Source: CAVOBC01 sp963693635 (GTDB lineage Bacteria > Pseudomonadota > Gammaproteobacteria > Pseudomonadales > Azotimanducaceae). Taken from it: DNA of 6,044 bases. The translations under genes were made by a program, and so were the position numbers. Positions within the stretch are counted from its first letter, which is position 1. Every line of letters starts with the position of its first letter. Where the stretch lies: NCBI GenBank assembly GCA_963693635.1, contig CAVOBC010000299.1:1-6044 (forward strand), read 5' to 3'. The notes under the pieces were generated by a model. It worked only from the letters and a program-made list of their open reading frames with translations. It had not been told where the DNA came from and did not search any database. This document shows, piece by piece, positions 1 to 5,426 of this stretch.

Positions 1-309
1 GAGTGCTTGCCCAGCTTCTCGAGCAGCGGTGTGTATTCATTGAAACCAGGCATTATGTAGATCGTTAATGCCTGCTTCCTCGGCGCGAAGCCCGTCACTG
101 GCATGTCACCTTCACGTCCGGTTGCGTAACGATAATGGTAGGAGTTGAAGCCCACTATGGCCTCGCCTCACATCGCGGGAGCTTCGCCGCTGATTTTCTG
201 CATCTCCCCTAATCAGTATTTCGCCGTCGCCGCGCTTGATCGGATCGTCGATGCCAGCGATGTAGCGCGGCATCGACTTGCGGTTGCGTACGGTCTTGTT
301 GGCCGCCAT
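1..309 (-). pseudogene. Broken DUF1801 (YdhG-like) gene, cut by the window edge
   Basis: Two reading frames must be joined to recover one protein. From the ATG at 309 the first 33 codons (starting MAANKT, with IAGIDDP and GDGEILI) read like a DUF1801 N-terminus. The match then continues one frame over, from about 210, as GEMQKISGEAPAM, a stop, then GEAIVGFNSYHYRYATGRE, and on through MPVTGFAPRKQALTIYIM to the left edge. The stop is TGA at 170-168, where the family has Trp (AMWG-type motif), so a TGG to TGA change is likely. The frame break at about 206-210 fits one inserted base. DUF1801 is a small domain of roughly 120-140 residues with no settled biochemical role. The start lies 12 bp after the permease stop and has a GAGG ribosome binding site 6 bp upstream, so it was probably co-transcribed with the permease. 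Two independent lesions argue for decay, although a sequencing error could explain the frameshift alone. Confidence 0.85.
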
Positions 310-321
310 GGGTTTGCCTCG

Positions 322-1614
322 TCAGGTTCGACGCCAATTTACGCGACTGATCTGATGGAAGAAAGTGCCGGCCACGACGATCGCGAGTGCGTAGAGGCCC
401 TCACGAGGTTGTTCGATCAGGAGATAAACAAGGGTCCAACCCGTGATCGTCAGGAAGATGATGGGCGTCAACGGATAGAGCGTCACCCGAAAGGGGCGCG
501 GCAGATCCGGCTGGCGAATCCGTAGCACAAACAGCCCGGCAATCGTGACGAAGGTATTAAGGCCGAGGATGAAGCCGGTCACGAGCAGTACAGACTCAAA
601 GGTACCCGTGAGAACGAAAAGGATAGCCAGGGTGCATTGAAAAGCGATCGCGCTGATCGGCACACCGCCGCGATTGACGCGTGCAAGAAATCCGAGCAGG
701 GGGTAGTCCTCACCGATGACCTGCAGAACCCGCGGGCCGGCCATGATCATGGCGCTGACGGTCGAGATGAGCAGGAAGCCGAGAACCAGCGCCATGGGTT
801 CAGCGCCGGCACCGAAGGCGTGGCGCGCAACGATGTAGCCGAGTTCAAGCTCACCCGCCATCGCGGACATGGGGGCGACTGCGAGGAAGGTGAAGTTGAG
901 AGCGAGGTACGTGATCATCACGGCAAGGGTGCCAATCGTGAGTATGCGTGGAAGTTGCCGCTGGGGATCGTCCAGTTCGCCCGCGAGATAGGTCGCGGCG
1001 TTCCAGCCGCTGTAGGCATAGTTGACGTAGATGAGTGCAACGGCGTACGGGGCTGAAAATATCAATGTGACATCGGTCATTGTCGGTACGAGGGTGACAG
1101 GTTGGAGGGCGTCAACAAACGCGAGTGCGAGTACGCAGAAGATGACGATTGTCGACACCTTGAGAACCGTGAAGATAGTCTGCAGCTTGCCGCTAACGCC
1201 ACGCGTCGTCGCATGGATCAACCCCAGCACCAGGATAAGAGCACATGCGGAGGCTTTCTCGCTAACGCCAGTGAAGGCCGTGCCGAGATACGCGGCAAAC
1301 GTCATGGCGGCGAGTGCGGTGGGGGCTGCGAAGCCGACTGTTGCGGAGATCCAGCCCGAGATGAAGCCAGCGGCTGGATGGTAGATCTGTGCGATGTAGT
1401 TGTACTCACCCCCTGATCGAGGCAATGCGGCGCCGAGTTCGCCGTAGCAGAGTGCGCCGGTTAACGCGGTTAGCCCGCCGACGAGCCACAGCGACATGAG
1501 CACTGGATAGGATGTGATGTCGAGCAGTTGGTAACCGAGGCTCACGAACACACCGGTTCCGATCATGTTGGCAATGACGACGGCAATGGCGGTGTTGGGA
1601 CTAAAGCGTTTCAC
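322..1614 (-). CDS. APC-superfamily amino acid/polyamine permease
   Basis: An inner-membrane secondary transporter of the amino acid-polyamine-organocation superfamily, 430 residues, a normal length for the family. Visible signatures are the unwound helix-1 motif IGTGVF (residues 18-23), YGELGAALPRSGGEYNY (57-73), the helix-6 segment NYAYSGWNAATYLAGEL (198-213) followed by DDPQRQLPR, the GPRVL motif (293-297), and a C-terminal RPFRVTLYPLTP block (373-384). About 12 hydrophobic segments are spread evenly. The helix-6 pattern resembles LAT-like members (FxYxGWN...AEE), so amino acid or amine uptake or exchange is likely; the substrate is not readable. The start is GTG at 1614-1612; the frame stays open upstream without a usable ATG, and the ATG at 1635 is in another frame. 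The ribosome binding site is weak. It is divergent from the cyclase-family gene and leads into the decayed DUF1801 gene. Confidence 0.92.
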   Translation of the reverse strand: MKRFSPNTAIAVVIANMIGTGVFVSLGYQLLDITSYPVLMSLWLVGGLTALTGALCYGELGAALPRSGGEYNYIAQIYHPAAGFISGWISATVGFAAPTALAAMTFAAYLGTAFTGVSEKASACALILVLGLIHATTRGVSGKLQTIFTVLKVSTIVIFCVLALAFVDALQPVTLVPTMTDVTLIFSAPYAVALIYVNYAYSGWNAATYLAGELDDPQRQLPRILTIGTLAVMITYLALNFTFLAVAPMSAMAGELELGYIVARHAFGAGAEPMALVLGFLLISTVSAMIMAGPRVLQVIGEDYPLLGFLARVNRGGVPISAIAFQCTLAILFVLTGTFESVLLVTGFILGLNTFVTIAGLFVLRIRQPDLPRPFRVTLYPLTPIIFLTITGWTLVYLLIEQPREGLYALAIVVAGTFFHQISRVNWRRT

Positions 1615-1764
1615 AGCGGCGTTCTTGGTTCCATGGAATGCCGAGAGGCTACGCTGACGTACATGACAGGTCCAACGAGCGGGGCCCGGGCGGGCTGTCC
1701 AGAGAGCGGCGCTGAGAGCCGCTTGAATCGAGCGTCAATCCTAGCCATTGTGGATGAACTTCGC

Positions 1765-1770
1765 AGGAGG
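1765..1770 (+). promoter_or_regulatory. Ribosome binding site AGGAGG that fixes the cyclase start
   Basis: AGGAGG sits 6 bp before the ATG at 1777. The same frame is open back to 1528, but that extension overlaps the divergent permease gene and reads as unstructured sequence. This site therefore decides the start. The 162 bp between the divergent genes must hold both promoters; I could not pick convincing -35/-10 pairs in it. Confidence 0.85.
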
Positions 1771-1776
1771 CTAGAG

Positions 1777-2709
1777 ATGGAAGCACTGACACGGTCTGAG
1801 ATGGAAGAGCTGTTCGAATCGGTCAAGAACTGGGGTCGATGGGGTGCCGACGATGAAGCCGGTGCGCTCAACTACATAACGCCAGAGATGCGTGCACGAG
1901 CAGCCGCACTTGTCGCTGCGGGAGAGTCGGTCAGTTGTTCCCTCGAGTTCCCGACGCGCCCAGCGCCCGACAACCCAATCCCGGCGCAACACATGATGGT
2001 TGTCGCCGGTGATGCCTGCACGACGACGGGCATCCCGGGCATGGAGTCAGCAATGGACTTCATCGGCGTTGCGTTCCATGGCATGGCGGTTTCGCATATT
2101 GACGCGCTCTGTCATGTGTTCGTTGAAGAGAAGATGTACAACGGCTATGACGCGAGCGAAGTCAAGAGCACGGGCGCGTTCAAGAACAGCATCATGGCTG
2201 GCAAAGACGGCATCTCTGGTCGCGGCGTGTTGCTCGACATTCCGCGGGTTAAGGGCGCGGATTGGGTCGAGATTGGGGAACGTATCTCGCCGGCGGACCT
2301 TGAGGCGGCCGAAATCGCGCAGGGCGTTGAGGTGAGCGAAGGTGATATTCTTCTGATTGCATCAGGGCGTGATGCGCGCCGTCGACAGAAAGGTAGCTGG
2401 TCGCCCCGTGAAGGGCTCGCGGGACTCGACGCCCGCGCGCTGTCGTGGCTGCATGAGCGTAAGGTGGCGGTGCTGGGCTCCGACGGCGTGTCGGATGTGA
2501 TGCCGAACCCGGATACCGAGATGTGGCCCATGCCGATTCATCAATGCGGCATTGTCGCGATGGGCTTGCACCTGCTGGATAATTTGCGACTTGAGAATCT
2601 CATGGACGCGTGCATCCGGCACGACCGCTGGGAGTTTTTGCTGGTTATCGCGCCGCTACGCGTCGCGCGCGGGACAGGGTCACCCGTCAATCCGATCGCT
2701 CTTTTCTAG
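1777..2709 (+). CDS. Cyclase-family metal-dependent hydrolase (kynurenine formamidase/isatin hydrolase superfamily)
   Basis: A 310-residue cytosolic protein of the cyclase family (PF04199), whose known members are metal-dependent hydrolases of amide, lactam or lactone bonds, such as kynurenine formamidase and isatin hydrolase. The N-terminus has WGRWGADDEAGALNYITPE (residues 19-37), typical of the longer members of about 300-330 residues. The metal-binding motif is SHIDALCH (106-113, with H107, D109 and H113), a variant of the family THxDxPxH, preceded by H101 in FHGMAV. Further family blocks are GVLLDIPR, GDILLIASGRD, VAVLGSDGVSDVMP and, near the end, PIHQCGIVAMGLHLLDNL. The substrate is unknown; at 310 residues it is much longer than bacterial KynB (about 210), so it should not be called KynB. 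It is probably co-transcribed with the hydratase-like gene 49 bp downstream, and it is divergent from a permease that may import a related compound. Confidence 0.88.
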   Translation: MEALTRSEMEELFESVKNWGRWGADDEAGALNYITPEMRARAAALVAAGESVSCSLEFPTRPAPDNPIPAQHMMVVAGDACTTTGIPGMESAMDFIGVAFHGMAVSHIDALCHVFVEEKMYNGYDASEVKSTGAFKNSIMAGKDGISGRGVLLDIPRVKGADWVEIGERISPADLEAAEIAQGVEVSEGDILLIASGRDARRRQKGSWSPREGLAGLDARALSWLHERKVAVLGSDGVSDVMPNPDTEMWPMPIHQCGIVAMGLHLLDNLRLENLMDACIRHDRWEFLLVIAPLRVARGTGSPVNPIALF

Positions 2710-2758
2710 AGATCAGACTCGATCGTTGGAACGATATAAACCGGGCAGGGAGACAGGC

Positions 2759-3523
2759 ATGGCCATAGTCGATATCGAACGGGACGGTGCGGTACGAACG
2801 ATTCGATTGAATCGACCCGAGAAGCGCAATGCAATGAACAACGACATGTTAAATGCGTTGCTCGACGCGTTCAGCGAGGCGCCGTCCGCAGAAGAACGTG
2901 TCAACGTGATTTGCAGCGAAGGTGCGGTTTTTTGTGCCGGCCGAGATCTTCGGGAGACCAGTGCGGGCGGCCCTCAGGTTGATATCGAAGCGGTGTTTTA
3001 CGCGGTGGAGACCTATCCATTGCCCGTCGTGGCGCGGGTTCAGGGCGCGGCAATCGCTGGCGGCTGCGAACTTGCGCTTCACTGTGACTTCGTGGTCGCG
3101 GCGGAATCGGCGATGTTTGGGATGTCGCTCGCCCAGATTGGCCTCGCGCCTACCTGGTTTCTGGCCAAGAAGCTGCTCGAAACCGCAGGTCCCGTTGGCG
3201 CGCGCGAGATTCTGTTGCTTGGTGATCCGCTGCCTGCGTCCCGGTTATGTGACCTTGGTGTGATCAGCCGCGTTGCAGCGGCGGAAGAGTTGGATGATGC
3301 CCTGCACACAATTGTCGATCGTCTGCAGCGCAACGCGCCGTTGTCGCTGCGGGCGATCAAGGCGCTGCTGCTGCGGGAGATGACGTACAGGGACCGTATT
3401 GCCCACGACGATGTCGACCTGCTTGTTAGGGCGGCGCGCAAGAGTCCGGACGCGCTCGAGGGGATGCAGGCGCGACTCGACAAGCGTGAGCCCCGCTTTG
3501 AAGGTAAATCGGGCGATGGGTAA
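2759..3523 (+). CDS. Enoyl-CoA hydratase/isomerase-family (crotonase fold) protein
   Basis: A 254-residue crotonase-superfamily protein, full length for the family. It opens with a short beta-strand segment and IRLNRPEKRNAMN (residues 15-27), has the first oxyanion-hole segment FCAGRDL (58-64), and the core GAAIAGGCELALHCDFVVAA (96-115). G101 supplies the second oxyanion contact by alignment to rat mitochondrial crotonase. E104 aligns with catalytic Glu144. The second catalytic Glu (164 in rat) falls at L124 in FGMSLAQIGLAP, so the usual two-glutamate hydration mechanism is not intact. It could be an isomerase, a decarboxylase, a hydrolase or a hydratase with an altered mechanism; the family fold is secure and the reaction is not. 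The ATG at 2759 is chosen because AGGGAGA (2747-2753) lies just upstream and the crotonase domain starts there; the open frame back to 2552 overlaps the cyclase gene. It is the likely second gene of an operon with that gene. Confidence 0.9.
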   Translation: MAIVDIERDGAVRTIRLNRPEKRNAMNNDMLNALLDAFSEAPSAEERVNVICSEGAVFCAGRDLRETSAGGPQVDIEAVFYAVETYPLPVVARVQGAAIAGGCELALHCDFVVAAESAMFGMSLAQIGLAPTWFLAKKLLETAGPVGAREILLLGDPLPASRLCDLGVISRVAAAEELDDALHTIVDRLQRNAPLSLRAIKALLLREMTYRDRIAHDDVDLLVRAARKSPDALEGMQARLDKREPRFEGKSGDG

Positions 3524-3572
3524 GGATCATCCTTGGCCGTGACGCTCGTTTGCGTTGCGGTAAAGTCCCATA

Positions 3573-4208
3573 GTGGGCTGGCTCAACGCGGTTGCAGTCG
3601 ATCAGGCTGACGCGGCCATCACGCCAGTCCTCGCTTGCCGGATTATGCTGTTCGCGGATCACGGCCGTGAGATCGTTGAGCCATACTAGGTTGCTGGCGG
3701 CTGGGACGGGCTTGAACGCGCGCCGGTGCCGCCAGATCCTGCGGCGGTCGTCGCGCGGGCAAGGCGAGTCCAGGGTGCGCTGGCGGCTGCCGCTCTCAAC
3801 GACTATAGGAATGGACTCGAGGCGCTCGGCTGTCGGCTTGTTCGAGCGATTGTTTTGACTGAACGTGGTCGATTGGGCGACCTGAATCAGATGCTTGGTT
3901 CACACGCGCAAATCCACGTGGCAGAGGGGGAGGCGGTGCGAGATGCGGCGAGGGCTGCGTTCGCCGGCATGCGTGTCGAGTGCCAGAACGAGAACGAGAA
4001 CGAGAACGAGAACGAGAACGAGAACGAGAAGAGTGTCCTAACGGCGTCTGCAGACAAGCTGGCGCACAATTCATTCGCGGCAACTACGGACATGAGGCAA
4101 GGCAGCCTGGCACCCGATGAACTGATGAAGGCGCGACGTCCGGGCGGTAGCCGCACCTGGACCAAGGAGGCGCGTCTGCTCGGACTGGCTGCCTGGCTCA
4201 ACCGTTAG
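3573..4208 (+). pseudogene. Unrecognised gene with an in-frame stop and an Asn-Glu repeat
   Basis: One frame reads protein-like from a GTG at 3573 to the stop at 4206-4208, interrupted only by TAG at 3687-3689. Before the stop it encodes VGWLNAV...VLACRIMLFADHGREIVEPY; after it, VAGGWDGLERAPVPPDPAAV and then an alternating helix/strand region with ALGCRLVRAIVLTERGRLGD and IHVAEGEAVRDAARAAF. The same frame on both sides, and the continuity of style, suggest one ancestral protein of about 211 residues. A GTG at 3726 could still start a 160-residue product. Seven Asn-Glu pairs (3987-4028) interrupt the C-terminal half, which ends with WTKEARLLGLAAWLNR. I do not recognise the family and assign no function. 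The gene begins 49 bp after the hydratase-like gene and has no clear ribosome binding site. A suppressed or sequencing-error stop is possible. Confidence 0.6.
3985..4030 (+). repeat. Hexanucleotide tandem repeat (AGAACG), 7 full copies plus 4 bases
   Basis: The unit AGAACG repeats perfectly for 46 bp. In the frame of the surrounding gene it encodes (Asn-Glu)7; on the other strand it reads Ser-Phe or Arg-Ser. Because the unit is 6 bp, copy-number change would lengthen or shorten the protein without shifting its frame. Such a perfect array suggests recent slipped-strand expansion. Confidence 0.95.
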
Positions 4209-4334
4209 ACTCGCTTCCAGGAGGGTTGCTGCTTTCACTATTGAGGGCAAGTTCAGGGTCGCGGTTTACTTCCGGGCGGGGCGCAGGTTCTGACTCGCAA
4301 GGCGAACGTGAAACCCCTGTGTTCCATTCAGGAT

Positions 4335-4350
4335 GCTGCCGTTCGGCAGC
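4335..4350. repeat. Short hairpin, 6-bp stem with GTTC loop
   Basis: GCTGCC (4335-4340) and GGCAGC (4345-4350) pair perfectly around GTTC. It is the first of four hairpins within 200 bp. There is no T-run after it, so it is not a classical terminator. Confidence 0.7.
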
Positions 4351-4363
4351 GAGCTAGTTCCTG

Positions 4364-4395
4364 TCCCAAAATTGTCATCCTGACAATTCTTGGGA
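4364..4395. repeat. Imperfect inverted repeat with a single bulge
   Basis: A 14-base arm (4364-4377) pairs with a 15-base arm (4381-4395) around the loop TCC, with one unpaired base. It begins in the nonamer CCTGTCCCA (4360-4368), which also begins the large hairpin downstream at 4498-4506 in the same orientation. The two may therefore be diverged copies of one palindromic element. Confidence 0.75.
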
Positions 4396-4470
4396 GTCGG
4401 TTTTGCAAGCAAACCTCGCACTTTCTCACAGATAAGGAGGCTTGCAGAAAAGAGGCCGACGGAAAATGGC

Positions 4471-4486
4471 GGTGCATCCCTGCACC
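4471..4486. repeat. Short hairpin, 6-bp stem with TCCC loop
   Basis: GGTGCA (4471-4476) pairs perfectly with TGCACC (4481-4486). It ends two bases before the large inverted repeat, so the two could stack in RNA or in cruciform DNA. Confidence 0.7.
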
Positions 4487-4488
4487 GT

Positions 4489-4535
4489 TAGCCAGTACCT
4501 GTCCCAGAACGGAGTTCTGGGACAGGTACTGGCTA
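4489..4535. repeat. Perfect 22-bp inverted repeat with 3-base loop (REP-like)
   Basis: Arms 4489-4510 and 4514-4535 are exact reverse complements around GGA. Each arm contains TACCTGTCCCAGAAC or its complement. The outer three bases of the right arm (4533-4535) are the stop codon TAG of the minus-strand gene. Read from that gene it is a very stable stem right at the 3' end, able to act as an RNA-end protector or a terminator, but no T-run follows on either strand. The neighbouring related hairpin and the intergenic position favour a REP-like repeated element. Confidence 0.9.
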
Positions 4536-4835
4536 GACGACCTGGAACGGGAGGATTGCCCGCACGCCACTGCCATCGTAGCTGCCGAGCAGATACTCGC
4601 CGTCCTGCAATTCCTGATATCGCGGCAACGTTGCATGGGGGTTGCGCGGGTCCCAATCGGACTCGACGGTGTAGGCCTCGACCCGCATGCGCACCGGTCG
4701 TTCCATTTCAAGTGTGAAGCCGTGCCAGTGAAACTGGTGATCGCGCCCGGAGCGCATTCGAACAGAAACCCGCCCCGTGTCCGTGTGGCCGAGGTAGACA
4801 GCGCGGTGATTCAGTCGTGTCCGTATACTGTACAT
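4533..4835 (-). CDS. Small hypothetical protein beside a LexA-like operator
   Basis: A 100-residue frame reads protein-like from about residue 12 onward. It has GHTDTGRVSVRMRSG, a histidine-rich HQFHWHGF (residues 33-40), MERPVRMRVEAYTVE and DGEYLLGSYDGSGVRAILPF near the C-terminus. Codon third positions are GC-rich, as in neighbouring genes. I do not recognise the family; HWHG also occurs in multicopper oxidases, but nothing else of that fold is present. The open frame extends upstream to 5213, yet that part reads like non-coding sequence, so ATG 4835-4833 is the best start. No ribosome binding site precedes it. A TATACT lies 6 bp upstream (4847-4842, minus strand), which as a -10 element would put the transcript start at or near the ATG, so a leaderless mRNA is possible. 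The start sits inside the LexA-like box, so repression would be direct. It could also be a fragment of a larger gene. Confidence 0.55.
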   Translation of the reverse strand: MYSIRTRLNHRAVYLGHTDTGRVSVRMRSGRDHQFHWHGFTLEMERPVRMRVEAYTVESDWDPRNPHATLPRYQELQDGEYLLGSYDGSGVRAILPFQVV

Positions 4836-4848
4836 AAAAACAGTATAC
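4823..4848. promoter_or_regulatory. LexA-like (SOS box) operator
   Basis: A 26-bp perfect inverted repeat: GTATACTGT (4823-4831) and ACAGTATAC (4840-4848) around an AT-rich 8-bp centre. The core at 4826-4845 fits the gamma/betaproteobacterial LexA consensus TACTGT-N8-ACAGTA. Both arms contain TATACT, which resembles a -10 element on either strand. It overlaps the start of the small minus-strand gene and lies 22 bp before a plus-strand ATG (4871). No known SOS gene is visible next to it. A different repressor with a similar palindrome cannot be excluded. Confidence 0.75.
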
Positions 4849-5426
4849 TGGAGAATCCGGGTGGCGCCAGATGAGTGGGACACCGACCGACTCCACGGAT
4901 AGGATTGAAGCGGCGTCATACCCCCGTGGTCGACGCGCGGCATGCCCGGCAAGAAAAAAGTTCGCCAGGGGTGAGATGTTTTGGCGACTTCCTCCACTCT
5001 AAGTCTGAGGGATGCGCAGGCGAGGGGATTGGACGCCCCACTCGTGATTCCTGGTTCCTTCGGCCAGTGTTTTGTCGTAAACGTCCAATCATGCGCCCGC
5101 CCGAAACCCCCGTCGCCGTCAGTCGGGTCACGCCTGGACGTGGGACAGTGGCAAGGCGCGGGCAAGGCACGGGCGATGGCAGGGCGCGTGAACATCGGGG
5201 CGGTCACAGGCATACTCTAGCGCCGTACTTCACCCGGATTGAGGGCCTTGACCGCCATTTTCTTCACCCCGTTGTCCGATGCCGTCGTGCGCGCAGCGCT
5301 AGGCGGATTCTCGGTCGCCGGTCTCAGTCGTAGCGTCGATTCCCTGGCGAATAAGGCGAGTTGCCATCTGACGGCACTTTGCGCTTCCCCGCGGCAAGTG
5401 CCGGCGCACCATCCGGCTGAAAAACC
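4836..5426. other. 591 bp without a convincing gene
   Basis: The left end holds half of the LexA-like box. A plus-strand ATG at 4871 opens 43 codons to TAA at 5000-5002; the product is Arg-rich and has no good ribosome binding site, so I do not call it. A TTG at 4981 opens 79 codons to 5220 with no recognisable domain. On the minus strand the last codons before the stop at 5219-5217 read VKKMAVKALNPGEVRR, which looks like the tail of a real protein, but nothing upstream in that frame is convincing; a gene remnant is possible. A degenerate 11-bp direct repeat (GGCAAGGCGCG, GGCAAGGCACG, then a looser copy) lies at 5150-5182. The promoter of the membrane-protein gene must lie in the right part, but I cannot place it. 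Confidence 0.5.

Larger units (their letters stand above)
4209..4532. other. Gene-free stretch holding a hairpin cluster
   Basis: From the end of the broken gene to the stop of the small minus-strand gene I see no convincing coding frame. Long open frames here owe their openness to the inverted repeats. It holds four hairpin elements (listed separately) and a looser pair TGCAAGC (4404-4410) and GCTTGCA (4440-4446). An AAGGAGG at 4434-4440 resembles a ribosome binding site but no good start follows at the right distance. The first 120 bp show nothing I can name. Confidence 0.6.

Noticed and set aside
145..525. Plus-strand open frame of 126 codons
   Set aside because: It lies opposite the DUF1801 pseudogene and the permease C-terminus, both supported by family motifs.
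1681..1722. GC-rich palindromic bits between the divergent genes (GGGGCCCGGG; GCGGC...GCCGC) as an operator
   Set aside because: The stems are only about 5 bp in very GC-rich DNA and do not resemble any regulator site I know.
3426..3899. Minus-strand open frame of about 158 codons (contains WLNDLTAVIREQHNP and VSLIDCNRVEPAHYG)
   Set aside because: It looks protein-like in places and has GC-rich third positions, but it overlaps the end of the hydratase-like gene and lies opposite the plus-strand frame, which has better helix/strand texture. I treat it as a shadow, with some doubt because the plus frame has a stop.
3985..4030. Repeat array as a CRISPR or iteron origin
   Set aside because: The units are 6 bp with no spacers and lie within a coding frame; it is a simple tandem repeat.
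4489..4535. Inverted repeat as an insertion-sequence end
   Set aside because: The arms are adjacent with a 3-base loop and enclose no transposase; no target-site duplication is visible.
4308..4874. Plus-strand open frame of 188 codons across the hairpin cluster
   Set aside because: Its openness comes from the palindromes and from lying opposite the minus-strand gene; it has no ribosome binding site or recognisable domain.
4836..5213. N-terminal extension of the small minus-strand gene to a 226-residue protein
   Set aside because: The added part crosses the LexA-like box, has no recognisable domain and reads like chance open sequence; the protein-like character begins only near 4800.
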